Made by a program: the position numbers and the translations under genes. Shown in pieces: positions 17,388 through 26,131 of a stretch of DNA of 64,000 nt (its first letter is position 1; the number at the start of each line of letters is the position of its first letter). The notes beneath the pieces were generated by a model. It was not told where the DNA came from. It saw only the letters and a list, made by a program, of their open reading frames with translations, and did not search any database. This stretch comes from Massilia sp. CF038 (GTDB lineage Bacteria > Pseudomonadota > Gammaproteobacteria > Burkholderiales > Burkholderiaceae_D): NCBI RefSeq assembly GCF_900129765.1, contig NZ_FQWU01000001.1:1178001-1242000 (forward strand), written 5' to 3'.

Positions 17388-18163
17388 TAGCGGGGCTGGC
17401 CTTCCGGAATGAAGACATAACCGAGGCCCCAGACGGTCTGAATGTACAGGGGCGAGGAGGGATCAGGCTCGATCAGCTTGCGCAGACGGGAAATCTGCAC
17501 GTCCAGGCTGCGGTCGAACACTTCGTATTCGCGTCCGCGCGCCAGCTCCATGAGCTTTTCGCGCGACAGCGGCTGGCGCGCATGGCGCGCAAACACTTTC
17601 AGCACCGAGAATTCGCCGGTCGTCAGCGGTACCGTTTCGCCATTTTTCTTCAGCGTGCGGGTACCCAGGTCCAGCACGAACTGGCCGAATTCGAATGATT
17701 GCGGGGTTTCGGAGGGCGCGCCCGGTATTTCATCGGGCCCTTTGCGGCGCAGCACCGCGCCGATGCGCGCCACCAGTTCGCGCGGGTTGAACGGTTTGGG
17801 CAGGTAATCGTCAGCGCCCATTTCCAGGCCGACGATACGGTCCACATCTTCGCCTTTGGCAGTCAGCATGATGATCGGGGTCTGGTCGCCGGCGCCGCGC
17901 AGACGGCGGCAGATCGACAAGCCATCTTCACCCGGCAGCATCAGGTCCAGCACCAGCAGATCGTAGCGCTCGCGCAGCCACAGCTTATTCATGGCAGGCG
18001 CGCTTTCGGCCGTCACGACCGAGAAACCCTGTTCCGTCAGGTAGCGGCGCAGCAGGTCGCGCAGGCGGACGTCGTCGTCGACCACCATGATCTTGGCGCT
18101 GTGGCCGTTGGTGTTGCCGGGGGTGGCGCCATTGCCTGGAGTCGGTGTCGTTTGTGAATTCAT
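17387..18163 (-). CDS. ompR: OmpR-family response regulator
   Basis: The protein has 258 residues: a 22-residue low-complexity lead, a receiver domain (IMVVDDDVRLRDLL, phospho-acceptor in LLVLDLMLPGEDG, conserved lysine in YLPKPFNP), and a winged-helix DNA-binding domain ending IQTVWGLGYVFIPEG. It is the first gene of the pair with the EnvZ-like kinase, whose start overlaps its stop. Tandem TTACA repeats upstream (18241-18264) may be its own binding sites, suggesting control of itself and of the divergent small gene. Confidence 0.94.
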   Translation of the reverse strand: MNSQTTPTPGNGATPGNTNGHSAKIMVVDDDVRLRDLLRRYLTEQGFSVVTAESAPAMNKLWLRERYDLLVLDLMLPGEDGLSICRRLRGAGDQTPIIMLTAKGEDVDRIVGLEMGADDYLPKPFNPRELVARIGAVLRRKGPDEIPGAPSETPQSFEFGQFVLDLGTRTLKKNGETVPLTTGEFSVLKVFARHARQPLSREKLMELARGREYEVFDRSLDVQISRLRKLIEPDPSSPLYIQTVWGLGYVFIPEGQPR

Positions 18164-18240
18164 GTCGCTGTCAAATTTGTCAGATTGATGTTGCTATGGT
18201 AACGTCTTAACGCCTCGCGTTACGTGTTGCATACTGGTCA

Positions 18241-18264
18241 TTACACAATGTTACAAACTTTACC
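18241..18264. promoter_or_regulatory. Tandem TTACA repeats, candidate OmpR-type binding site
   Basis: TTACA occurs at 18241-18245 and 18251-18255, exactly 10 bp apart, followed by TTACC at 18260. OmpR-family winged helices bind 10-11 bp direct repeats with a core such as GTTACA. The site is in the divergent region between ompR and a small secreted-protein gene. Confidence 0.45.
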
Positions 18265-18358
18265 CAATTCGTCTTATCCCCAAAAGTGTTTGGTCATACA
18301 CTGGGGTCAAGTGGAATCCAGCTTATCTGGTTTCCAGGCATCACGGAAGAGGAACACC

Positions 18359-18727
18359 ATGAATATCGCGCACACCAAAATTGAAGCGGCAGCAGGTGCA
18401 AAGTTTTGCGGGTATTCGCTCGTTCGCCGTATCGCTGCAGGCAGCTTGCTGGGCCTGGCCGTGATGACGGCGGCAACGGCCGGCCCGGCTGAACGTGACC
18501 GTGAAGCGCAAGCCCAGGCCCGTGCCCAGCAAGCCCAGATCCGCCAGAACGAGGTACGCGAATTCGAAGCGCGCGCCCAGGAACAGCGCCGCGATCTGCA
18601 GCAGGACCAGAACCGCGATGGCGATGGCCGCCGCGGCGGGCGCCTGACGCCTGACGAGCGGCGCGACCTGCGGCGCCAGATCAACGAGGCCGGCAACGAC
18701 ATCTACCCCAACGGGCGCCGGCGCTAG
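18359..18727 (+). CDS. Small exported, highly charged hypothetical protein
   Basis: The ATG at 18359 has GAAGAGGAACACC upstream and gives 122 residues. The N-terminus carries a basic stretch and a hydrophobic core (RRIAAGSLLGLAVMTAATAG), probably a long signal peptide. The mature part is nearly all Glu/Arg/Gln/Ala, predicted as one long helix (QAQARAQQAQIRQNEVREFE) ending in a basic tail. No family is recognised. It is divergent from ompR and followed by a good terminator, so it is a single-gene unit that could be part of the OmpR regulon. Confidence 0.65.
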   Translation: MNIAHTKIEAAAGAKFCGYSLVRRIAAGSLLGLAVMTAATAGPAERDREAQAQARAQQAQIRQNEVREFEARAQEQRRDLQQDQNRDGDGRRGGRLTPDERRDLRRQINEAGNDIYPNGRRR

Positions 18728-18742
18728 CCGTCCCACCCACCC

Positions 18743-18770
18743 AACCGGGCGCCGCGAGCGCCCGGTTTGC
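18743..18770 (+). terminator. Rho-independent terminator
   Basis: AACCGGGCGC and GCGCCCGGTT form a perfect 10-bp stem with a 5-nt loop, followed by a short T stretch, 15 bp after the stop of the small exported protein gene. Confidence 0.75.
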
Positions 18771-18943
18771 ATTAAAAGTGTGTAATTCGCGTAGCAGAGA
18801 CGCATTTCATGGCAGAAATTGTTAATTTTCCCTGATTGCCGCTTCATCTGGCTGCCGCATCATGTTACGCTAGAAAAACCTTACTAAACGCAAAACACAG
18901 TTGGCGTTTAATTAAGCTTTTTTAACGCGCACGGAGCCCGCCA

Positions 18944-20836
18944 GTGTCGATCGATTCGTCTCTTCCTCCTACATCTGCAGCGCCAGCGGCCAGCGACGCC
19001 GTGGCGGGGGGAATGGACCATTGCATCGTCAAGCGGCGCGATGGTGTTTACGCGGACCCCAGCGTCCTGAGCACCACCTTTGCCGCGGCCATCGATGGCA
19101 TCTTCGCCAATCAAAATTACTTCGTGGGCCTGGACTACCAGGTGATCACGCGCATCATCTACGATGTCGGCCCGCCGCTGCCGCGCGCCGCGCCCGGCGA
19201 CATGATGGTGCGCTTCGCTTCCGACATCGACGCCTTCGATCCGCGCCGTCGCCAGCTGTACAAATCGGTCAAAATCAGCGATGGCAAGGCCGAGTACTTT
19301 TTCGAACCGGTCGTCCTCACCGACCCGGCCGACCCCGACGGGCCGGGCGTGGTGGCGCGCCTGAACAGCGACGAATTCGTGGCCGATATCTGGAGCAAGG
19401 GCGTGCGCTTCGGGATCGACATCGCGGCCGTCGAGGCGGCCATTGACGGCGGCAAGGCCGAACGCGTGATCGTGGCGCGCCGGCTCGAGCCGGTGCCCGG
19501 GATTGACGCCCACATCATTGAAGTCTCGTCCGACCTGCATCGCAGCGACGCGCCGCGCCAGCTGGCCAACGGCAAGCTGGACCTGATGGCCTTCCAGAAC
19601 CGCTTCCCGCAAATTCAGAAGGGCGTGCGCCTGCTCAAGAAGGTGCCGCGCAAGGATGGTGAACGGGGCTTCGAGCTGTCCGGCCAGCCGGTCCAGCCGC
19701 CGCTGCCCAAGGACGTTGACCTGAGCAAGATGGCCGGCGCCGGCACCGTGCTGGAAACCAGCGGCCAGGGCGAATACCTGGTGTCGCTGCAGGCCGGTTT
19801 TCTCAATGTCGACAGCAAGACCCACCAGGTGTCGGTGGGCGACAAGATCATCAGCCGCGACGGCGTCAGTTCGCGCACCACCGGCAACCTGCAGCTGACG
19901 GGCGACTACGAAGAATTTGGCGAAGTCCAGGAAAAGCGCGTCATCGAAGGCGAGGGCATCACCATCCATGCAGACGTGTTCGGCAACATCGTCTCGCGCG
20001 GCGGCACCATTCTGCTCAATAGCAACCTGGTGGGCGGCTCGGCCCACAATGCGCGCGGCGATATCCGCGTCAAGGGCGTGGCCTCGGGCTCGGTCCTGCA
20101 AACCGTCAGCGGCGAGGTCCATATCCAGCGCGCCGAAAGCTGCATCATTTCCGGCACCCGGGTGGTGATCGAGCAGGCGGCCAATTGCGAAATCATGGCC
20201 GATGAAATCGTCATTGGCGTGGCCGAAGGCTGCGCCCTGGCCGCGCGCAAACTCACGCTGGAAGCGGCCGGGCCGCGCAAGCAGGCCGAAATGCAGCTGT
20301 TCGTGTTCACCCCCGACAGTGCCCGCATCGACGAAGCCATCGCCAGCATGCAGCAAAAGGCCGGCGATTTCGGCCAGCGCGCAGCGCAGCGCAAGGCGGA
20401 ACTGGACAGCATGACCAACCAGCCCGAGGTGCGCAAGTACGTCATGCTCGCGTCCAAGATCCGCAAAAAGGAATTGACCCTCACGGCTGAACAACTGCCC
20501 CAGTTTCAGAAGATGGCCACGGCGGTCGGGCCCGCGCTCAAGGCCATTGCCAAGCTGTCGCTGGAGGTCAAGGCCGCCGAAGTCGAACAGCAGGCCGCGG
20601 CCGACCTGGTGCTGCAGCTGCAGCGCCAGCGCGTGGACAATGCCGGCGCCAGCGCCGTTCAGGTCAAGGCGGTCACCGGCGAAGTCACACTGCGCACACT
20701 GATCTTCAATCCCGACGGCAGTTCGCTCTACGATGTGCCAGCCAAGGACATCAAACCGCGCCTGCGCGCCAATTCCAACGGGGTCGAGCCGATTCTCAGT
20801 CTTGACGACGGCCCGATCGACTGGCGCAGCGAGTGA
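18944..20836 (+). CDS. FapA-like DUF342 protein
   Basis: The 630-residue protein starts at a GTG with GGAG 9 nt upstream. It has the FapA/DUF342 layout: an N-terminal alpha/beta domain (about 20-260), a right-handed beta-helix rich in GDIRVKGVASGSVLQTVSG-type turns (about 280-450), and a C-terminal coiled coil (about 455-570). DUF342 proteins act in polar organisation, motility and polymer export in proteobacteria, probably as cytosolic scaffolds. The neighbouring HDOD and CheW genes fit a motility or signalling context. Its end is 12 bp from the convergent arfB. Confidence 0.85.
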   Translation: MSIDSSLPPTSAAPAASDAVAGGMDHCIVKRRDGVYADPSVLSTTFAAAIDGIFANQNYFVGLDYQVITRIIYDVGPPLPRAAPGDMMVRFASDIDAFDPRRRQLYKSVKISDGKAEYFFEPVVLTDPADPDGPGVVARLNSDEFVADIWSKGVRFGIDIAAVEAAIDGGKAERVIVARRLEPVPGIDAHIIEVSSDLHRSDAPRQLANGKLDLMAFQNRFPQIQKGVRLLKKVPRKDGERGFELSGQPVQPPLPKDVDLSKMAGAGTVLETSGQGEYLVSLQAGFLNVDSKTHQVSVGDKIISRDGVSSRTTGNLQLTGDYEEFGEVQEKRVIEGEGITIHADVFGNIVSRGGTILLNSNLVGGSAHNARGDIRVKGVASGSVLQTVSGEVHIQRAESCIISGTRVVIEQAANCEIMADEIVIGVAEGCALAARKLTLEAAGPRKQAEMQLFVFTPDSARIDEAIASMQQKAGDFGQRAAQRKAELDSMTNQPEVRKYVMLASKIRKKELTLTAEQLPQFQKMATAVGPALKAIAKLSLEVKAAEVEQQAAADLVLQLQRQRVDNAGASAVQVKAVTGEVTLRTLIFNPDGSSLYDVPAKDIKPRLRANSNGVEPILSLDDGPIDWRSE

Positions 20837-20848
20837 GGCCGCGCCGGC

Positions 20849-21247
20849 TTAGTCGCTGACCTTGCCGCGTAAAGCCTTTTGCAAGCCGCTGCGTGTTTTG
20901 GTATCGAGCCGCTTGCGCTGCGAGCTGCGCGTGGGCCGGGTGGCGCGCCGGACGGTGGGCAGCACCGCCACACTGTCGACCAGTTCCTGCAGGCGGCGCA
21001 GGGCGTCTTCCTTGTTCTGTTCCAGGCTGCGCGACTGCTGCGCCTTGAGCACCACCACCCCGGCGCGGTTGATGCGCTGGTCCGACAGGGCCAGCAGGCG
21101 GGTGCGGATGTCCTCCGGCAGCGACGAGGCGCCAATATCGAAACGCAAATGCACCGCGCACGAGACCTTGTTGACATTCTGCCCGCCCGGTCCCTGGGCG
21201 CGGATGGCCGTGAATTCGACTTCGTCGGGATTGATCTGCGCGTTCAC
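20849..21247 (-). CDS. arfB: Alternative ribosome-rescue factor ArfB (YaeJ)
   Basis: The 132-residue protein has the release-factor GGQ motif in AQGPGGQNVNKVS at about residues 15-27 and a basic C-terminal tail (TRSSQRKRLDTKTRSGLQKALRGK) that enters the empty mRNA channel of stalled ribosomes. It hydrolyses peptidyl-tRNA on non-stop ribosomes. The start is GTG at 21247, overlapping the HDOD stop (GTGA), so translation is coupled to that gene. Length and motif order match ArfB. Confidence 0.93.
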   Translation of the reverse strand: MNAQINPDEVEFTAIRAQGPGGQNVNKVSCAVHLRFDIGASSLPEDIRTRLLALSDQRINRAGVVVLKAQQSRSLEQNKEDALRRLQELVDSVAVLPTVRRATRPTRSSQRKRLDTKTRSGLQKALRGKVSD

Positions 21248-22323
21248 GTCGCCAGCACGGGCGCGCCGTCGGGCTGCGGCGTGTCGTCGGCGATCTTGTC
21301 GAGCGCGCGGTAGCAGGCCAGGGCGCTCGGCGCCAGACCCTTGAACAGGGCCGGCTCGGCCGGATCGGCGTGGCCCGCTTCGGCCAGTATTCGCACCTTG
21401 CTCAGGTAGTCCGATTGCGCCAGCAGGCGCCCCATGGCTGACAGTTGCACCCCCTTGCGCGCGCCGGCCTGTTCGCTGATGGCCGTGACCACGCTGTCCG
21501 GGAAATGCCACTCGCGCCCGATGCTGCAGCTGAGCGCACGGGCATCGCGCAACAGGCTGGCGCAGAACATTTCGGAACCGAGCTGCGTGCCATGTTTGTC
21601 GCTCTGGTCCATGATGCGCAGGGTGACGATCAAGCCCACGTACTGCACCAGGCCGGCCAGGAACGCCTCGAAGGGATCGACCCCCATTTCCTCGGCCAGC
21701 AAGCGGTTGGCCAGGGCGCTGCGCTCGGACTGGTCCCAGATGCGCGGCGCCAGCGAGCGCGTGTAATGGCCCGAATTCATGTCAATGATGGGGCGGAAGG
21801 CGACGCTGGTGATCAGGTGGCGCAAGCCTTCCGAGCCGAGCAGCATGATGGCATGCTCGACGCTGGTGATCTGGGTCCCGTTCGCCACGCGTGCATTGTT
21901 GGCCATGCGCAGCACCGCCGCCACCAGCACCACATCGCTCGAAATGGTGCGTGACAGGTGGACGGCCGAAAAATTATCGCTGCGCAGACTTTGCAGCAGC
22001 TGTGGAATCAGCCCCGGCAGACGCCGCACCAGCGCCGCGCCGGACTGGTGTGACGACAGAATCTGGGACAGTGCGGCCAGCACCTGGTTTTCCGCTTCCG
22101 TGGTCTCCAGCTCCGAGCTGCCGCCCGTGCCAAACAGCCAGTGATAGTAAGCCGCATTGATGTTGTCACGCTGCTCGAACGAGGGCCCGCTCTGGGGCGC
22201 GCCAGGGGCGGCCGGGCGCACTGCTGCAGGCGGCACTGCTGGTGCGCGCGGCGCAGGCGCCGCGGGCGGCGGGGAAGCGGCGGCCGGGGCCGAAAAGAGT
22301 TTTTGCAGCCATTGAAACATCAT
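21244..22323 (-). CDS. HDOD-domain signalling protein
   Basis: The 359-residue protein has a proline/alanine-rich lead (about 14-48) and then an HDOD domain (about 75-330): VHLSRTISSDVVLVAAVLRMANNA and ITSVEHAIMLLGSEGLRHLI are its characteristic helices. HDOD proteins are degenerate relatives of HD-GYP phosphodiesterases that act as scaffolds in signalling and motility. A start ATG with AGAGGAACC upstream is clear. It is co-transcribed with arfB by overlap, an odd pairing. Confidence 0.88.
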   Translation of the reverse strand: MMFQWLQKLFSAPAAASPPPAAPAPRAPAVPPAAVRPAAPGAPQSGPSFEQRDNINAAYYHWLFGTGGSSELETTEAENQVLAALSQILSSHQSGAALVRRLPGLIPQLLQSLRSDNFSAVHLSRTISSDVVLVAAVLRMANNARVANGTQITSVEHAIMLLGSEGLRHLITSVAFRPIIDMNSGHYTRSLAPRIWDQSERSALANRLLAEEMGVDPFEAFLAGLVQYVGLIVTLRIMDQSDKHGTQLGSEMFCASLLRDARALSCSIGREWHFPDSVVTAISEQAGARKGVQLSAMGRLLAQSDYLSKVRILAEAGHADPAEPALFKGLAPSALACYRALDKIADDTPQPDGAPVLAT

Positions 22324-22489
22324 GGTTCCTCTCGTTTTGCAATGTTACCCACGTAGCATCGACGACCCATTGTAAAGCCTTCCATTCCGTTTGCAAGCCA
22401 TTCTGTTCCTCGGGAAATGTTGACTCCACTCAACGATGGCTGCGCCGGGGCAGCCTACGATGGGACTTCTTCGATAGCAGGGGAGCACC

Positions 22490-22972
22490 ATGGACAGAAC
22501 CGACGCGCACGCTGCCCTGCGGGGCAAGATGGACTTCCTGACGTTTCAGCTGGGCGGCAACGATTACGGAGTCGAGTTCCGAAAGGTCAAAGAGCTCAGA
22601 ACGCTCAAGTCGCTCGAGCGGTTTGCCGCCGACGGCAGCATCATTAGCGGCGTGGCAGTCTCGCGCGGGGTGATCATGCCGATTGTCGACATGCGCGTCG
22701 CCTTCGACAAGTGCGCCGCCGCGGCCGGCCCCCTGACCGACGTCATCATCCTGCAGCTGGAAAGCTGCGTGCTCGGCATGGTGGTCGATGGGGTGACCGA
22801 TGTGGTGGGCATGTATCCCGAGCAGATCACGCCCATTCCCGGTGCTGATGGCGAAGGCGAGTGTGACTACTTGCTGGGGCTGGGCGAAGTGGGCGGCAAG
22901 CGCCTGATCCTGGTCGACATCGACAAGCTGATGTCGATCAAGCGCGAGCGCACGCAGCAGCGCGTGGCGTGA
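22490..22972 (+). CDS. CheW-like chemotaxis adaptor
   Basis: The 160-residue protein consists of one CheW domain: FLTFQLGGNDYGVEFRKVKEL, then GVAVSRGVIMPIVDMRVAF, VVDGVTDVVGM and GKRLILVDIDKLM, each at the expected beta-barrel position. CheW couples receptors to the CheA kinase. No cheA or receptor gene is nearby, so this is an orphan copy. The start has AGGGGAGCACC before ATG. It is divergent from the HDOD gene. Confidence 0.92.
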   Translation: MDRTDAHAALRGKMDFLTFQLGGNDYGVEFRKVKELRTLKSLERFAADGSIISGVAVSRGVIMPIVDMRVAFDKCAAAAGPLTDVIILQLESCVLGMVVDGVTDVVGMYPEQITPIPGADGEGECDYLLGLGEVGGKRLILVDIDKLMSIKRERTQQRVA

Positions 22973-22978
22973 AGCCGC

Positions 22979-23251
22979 TCAAGTGCCAGCGTCGCCCAGC
23001 AGGAACATCGCCACGAAGCACACTGCCGCCAGCGCGAGCAGGACGCCCACCCCTTTCAGGCTGACCCGGAACTCACGGTAGGGGTCGCGCATGGCGTCCA
23101 GGGGATCGTCCGGCAGCGATGGCGGCGGCTGCAGCGTGTCATTGTCGCCAACGCCGCCTTCACGCGCGCGCGCCGCCTTCATGGCCTGCACACGGCGGCG
23201 CGCCGCGTTCATGGGGCGCGGCGTAAACAGGGCGCGCATGCCGCCACTCAT
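22979..23251 (-). CDS. Small single-pass membrane protein
   Basis: This 90-residue protein has a basic, arginine-rich N-terminal half and one C-terminal membrane helix (VGVLLALAAVCFVAMFLLG). By the positive-inside rule the N-terminus should be cytosolic. It overlaps the stop of the upstream gene by 4 bp (ATGA), so it is coupled to it. No family is recognised. Confidence 0.65.
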   Translation of the reverse strand: MSGGMRALFTPRPMNAARRRVQAMKAARAREGGVGDNDTLQPPPSLPDDPLDAMRDPYREFRVSLKGVGVLLALAAVCFVAMFLLGDAGT

Positions 23252-23910
23252 TTACGGCACTTCTGAATGGCCTTGTCCAGCACCGAGTCGTACATCAGAT
23301 AGGCGGCCATATGCAAGCAGCCGCCGCCCACATTGTCGCCGCAGCGGTGCATCTCGCACGCTTCGATGAAGGCGCCCTGGTGGGCCTGGCTGAAGCGCTT
23401 GGCGCACGCGCGCTCGTCGCTGGTGAGGGTCTTGTACTGGGCCTGGAACGCGGCCGACGCCGGCGCCGGGAACTTGGGCACGTAGCGCGGATCCCTGGCC
23501 AGCGTGGCGTCCATGGCCTGACTGCACAGCTGGCGCTTCTGCTTGGCTGCAGCCAGCGTCTTTTGCTGTTCCTTGTCTTCCTCGCTGTTGTTCTGGCGGT
23601 CGGCATCGCATTCCGCATCGACTGGCGCGCACGCACGGATGGCCAGCAGCCGGTTGATGCTGGCCCCGCTATCGGCCGCGACCGCATTGAAGACGGCGCG
23701 CACTTCCTGGCCGCGCTTGACCCGTTCAAGCAGGCGCATGGTGTCCTTGTCGCTGACAAAGCCGATGTGCATGACCGAGCTGGCCAGATCGAGTTCGATG
23801 CGGCTCTTCGACACATTCAGCACTTTGCCGACGTACACGCTCTCGCCGTCGGCTGCCTGGGCAGCCACGTGCAGGAACATCAACAGGGCCAGTGGTAGGA
23901 ATCGGATCAT
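23248..23910 (-). CDS. Secreted cysteine-containing hypothetical protein
   Basis: The 220-residue protein has a signal peptide (MIRFLPLALLMFLHVAAQA, cleavage after AQA). A small beta-rich part follows (VYVGKVLNVSKSRIELDLAS), then a charged linker and a helical C-terminal domain with several cysteines (CAPVDAEC, CSQAMD, CAKRF, CEMHRCG, GGCLHM) that could form disulfides in the periplasm. The family is not recognised. It is the first gene of a pair with the small membrane protein. Confidence 0.65.
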   Translation of the reverse strand: MIRFLPLALLMFLHVAAQAADGESVYVGKVLNVSKSRIELDLASSVMHIGFVSDKDTMRLLERVKRGQEVRAVFNAVAADSGASINRLLAIRACAPVDAECDADRQNNSEEDKEQQKTLAAAKQKRQLCSQAMDATLARDPRYVPKFPAPASAAFQAQYKTLTSDERACAKRFSQAHQGAFIEACEMHRCGDNVGGGCLHMAAYLMYDSVLDKAIQKCRK

Positions 23911-23935
23911 GGTGGCTTGGTCTGCAAGGGGGCGC

Positions 23936-23961
23936 GGCGTTCCCGCGCACGCGGGAACGCC
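23936..23961. terminator. Perfect 12-bp hairpin, likely terminator-like element
   Basis: GGCGTTCCCGCG and CGCGGGAACGCC pair perfectly across a 2-nt gap, between the stop of the ABC-F gene (23978) and the start of the secreted protein gene on the same strand. No T-tract follows, so it may be a transcript-end stabiliser or a short relative of the palindromic repeats in this window. Confidence 0.5.
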
Positions 23962-23977
23962 GGCACCGCCAGCTCAC

Positions 23978-25978
23978 TTAGGCGGCCAGCGCTTCGAGCT
24001 GCTCCTGCAGCTCGAGCCATTGACCTTCCAGTTCGGCCAGATCCTTCTTGTAGAACGACTGGTCCGCCAGCAGCTGCTTGAGCTTGGCCTTGTTGGCCGC
24101 ATCGTAGATGGTCGGCTCGCCCAGCTTGCCGTCCACGTCGGCCTTTTGCTCGTTGCGCTTGGCGATCTGCTCTTCCAGGCGTTTGAGCTTGTTTTCGATC
24201 GGCTTCTTGAGGGCCGCGAGCTTCTGCCGCGTTTCCGCGTCCTGGCGTTTTTGCTCCTTCTTGTCGACCACGGGCGCGGCCGCTGGCGGCGCGACGGCCG
24301 ACACGGCCGGGTAGGCGGTCTTGTTGTCCTTGCCCGCTGCCGGCAGCACCGTGGTGCCTTTACCGAGCTTGGTCTGGAACAGCCAGTCCTTGTAGTCGTC
24401 CAGGTCGCCGTCGAAAGGCTGCAGCTTGCCATCAGCGACGATGATGAACTGGTCCGTGGTGGCGCGCAGCAGGTGACGATCGTGGGAGACCACCACCAGC
24501 GTGCCTTCGAACTGCGCCAGCGCCATGGTCAGCGCTTCGCGCGTTTCCAGATCCAGGTGGTTGGTCGGTTCATCGAGCAGCAGCAGGTTGGGGCGCTGCC
24601 AGACAATCAGGGCCAGTGCCAGACGCGCTTTTTCGCCGCCCGAGAAGGGACGGATCGGGCTGGTCACCATGGTGCCGGGGAAGTTGAAGCCGCCCAGGAA
24701 GTTGCGCAGTTCCTGTTCGCGCACGGTCGGGGCGATCTTGGCCAGGTGCCACAGGGGCGACTCGTCATGGCGCAGCATTTCCACCTGGTGCTGGGCGAAA
24801 TAACCGATCGACAGACCCTTGCCCAGGGTGGCGTCGCCCGTCAGCGGCGCGATTTCACCGGCGATGGTTTTGATCAGCGTCGATTTGCCGGCGCCGTTCA
24901 CACCCAGCAGGCCGATACGCTGGCCGATCTGCAGCGAAAACTTGATGTTCGAGACAATCGTCTTGTCGCCCACCCGGTCGCCATGCTCGTCGAGGATATG
25001 GTAACCGGCGTTGACGTCTTCCATCACCAGCAGCGGATTGGGCGCCGAGAGTGGCTCGCGGAATTCGAACGAGAATTCGGCCGCGGCGCGCAGCGGCGCC
25101 AGTTCTTCCATCTTGGCCAGCGCCTTCATCCGGCTTTGCGCCTGGCGCGCTTTGGAGGCCTGGGCCTTGAAGCGGTTGACGAACGATTCGAGGTGGGCGC
25201 GCTGGCGCATCTGCTTTTCCAGCGCGCCGGCGGCCAGGATCATCTGCGCTGCGCGCTGACGTTCAAAGCCCGAGTAGTTGCCCGAATAGCGTTTCAGCTT
25301 GCGCTCGTCGATGTGCACGATGACGTTCACGATTTCATCGAGGAAGTCGCGATCGTGCGAAATGATGATCAGCGTGCCCGGGTATTTTTTCAGCCAGTCT
25401 TCGAGCCAGATGATCGCGTCCAGATCCAGGTGATTGGTCGGTTCATCGAGCAGCAGCAGTTCGGAAGGGCACATCAGCGCTTGCGCCAGATTCAGGCGCA
25501 TGCGCCAGCCACCGGAGAAGCTGGCCACGGGCTGTTTCATCTGGTCGAGCGTGAAGCCCAGGCCCAGCAAGAGCTGTTCGCCGCGCGACTGCACGGTGTA
25601 AGCATCGGCGTCGGCCAGGGCCGAGTAGATCTCGCCGATGGCGATGCCGTTGTCGGTCGATTCCGGTTCCGCTTCCAGGCGCGCCAGTTCCGCTTCGAGC
25701 TTGCGCAGGGTGACGTCGCCGTCAATGGCGTAGTCCAGCGCGGCGCGGTCGAGCGGCGGGGTTTCCTGGGCCACGTACGCCATGCGCCATTTGGCCGGGA
25801 AGTCGATTTCGCCCTGGTCCGGGTGCAGCTCGTTGCGCAGCATGGCGAACAGGCTCGATTTGCCGGCGCCATTGGCGCCGATCAGGCCGATTTTATCGCC
25901 CGGGTTCAGGGTAAGGTCGACGCTCTCAAGCAAAGGCTTGGTACCGCGCATGAGGCTGACGTTGATGAAACGGATCAT
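23978..25978 (-). CDS. ABC-F family ATPase (YheS/Uup-like)
   Basis: The 666-residue protein has two ABC domains in one chain and no membrane segments. Domain 1 has Walker A GANGAGKSS (about 36-44), signature SFSGGWRMRL and LLLLDEPTNHLDL; domain 2 has GVNGAGKSTL, PFSGGEKARLAL and LLLLDEPTNHLDL. The interdomain linker region is followed by a long alanine/lysine stretch and a C-terminal coiled coil (NKLKRLEEQIAKRNEQKADV). ABC-F proteins bind the ribosomal E site and relieve stalls; the start RFINVSLMRGTKPLLE fits the YheS branch. Downstream of prmB, it could belong to the same unit, separated by a palindromic repeat. Confidence 0.93.
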   Translation of the reverse strand: MIRFINVSLMRGTKPLLESVDLTLNPGDKIGLIGANGAGKSSLFAMLRNELHPDQGEIDFPAKWRMAYVAQETPPLDRAALDYAIDGDVTLRKLEAELARLEAEPESTDNGIAIGEIYSALADADAYTVQSRGEQLLLGLGFTLDQMKQPVASFSGGWRMRLNLAQALMCPSELLLLDEPTNHLDLDAIIWLEDWLKKYPGTLIIISHDRDFLDEIVNVIVHIDERKLKRYSGNYSGFERQRAAQMILAAGALEKQMRQRAHLESFVNRFKAQASKARQAQSRMKALAKMEELAPLRAAAEFSFEFREPLSAPNPLLVMEDVNAGYHILDEHGDRVGDKTIVSNIKFSLQIGQRIGLLGVNGAGKSTLIKTIAGEIAPLTGDATLGKGLSIGYFAQHQVEMLRHDESPLWHLAKIAPTVREQELRNFLGGFNFPGTMVTSPIRPFSGGEKARLALALIVWQRPNLLLLDEPTNHLDLETREALTMALAQFEGTLVVVSHDRHLLRATTDQFIIVADGKLQPFDGDLDDYKDWLFQTKLGKGTTVLPAAGKDNKTAYPAVSAVAPPAAAPVVDKKEQKRQDAETRQKLAALKKPIENKLKRLEEQIAKRNEQKADVDGKLGEPTIYDAANKAKLKQLLADQSFYKKDLAELEGQWLELQEQLEALAA

Positions 25979-26031
25979 TGAGGACTTCTTTTATAGGTAA
26001 ATACGATTTTTTGCAAAAGCGATGGTACGCC

Positions 26032-26131
26032 GCACATCGTCCTCGCGAAGGCGGGGACCTATTCCACGCTACCGAATTCGGCGGCGTGGAATTGGGGGCT
26101 CGCATGCGAGCCCGCCTTCGCGAGGGCGATG
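26032..26131. repeat. Palindromic dispersed repeat, copy A
   Basis: This element of about 100 bp starts CATCGTCCTCGCGAAGGCGG and ends with the near-inverse CCGCCTTCGCGAGGGCGATG, with an inner shorter palindrome GGGCTCGCATGCGAGCCC. It ends exactly one base before the prmB stop codon on the minus strand. The same core occurs at 53057-53115, 56582-56678 and 58745-58900, so it belongs to a REP-like family. Confidence 0.85.

Noticed and set aside
16014-17390. Full-length plus-strand frame opposite the EnvZ-like kinase
   Set aside because: The kinase motifs on the minus strand are intact and the plus-strand product has low-complexity composition.
23543-25981. Long plus-strand open frame opposite the ABC-F ATPase
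   Set aside because: The minus strand has two complete ABC domains; the antisense frame has no domain or ribosome site.
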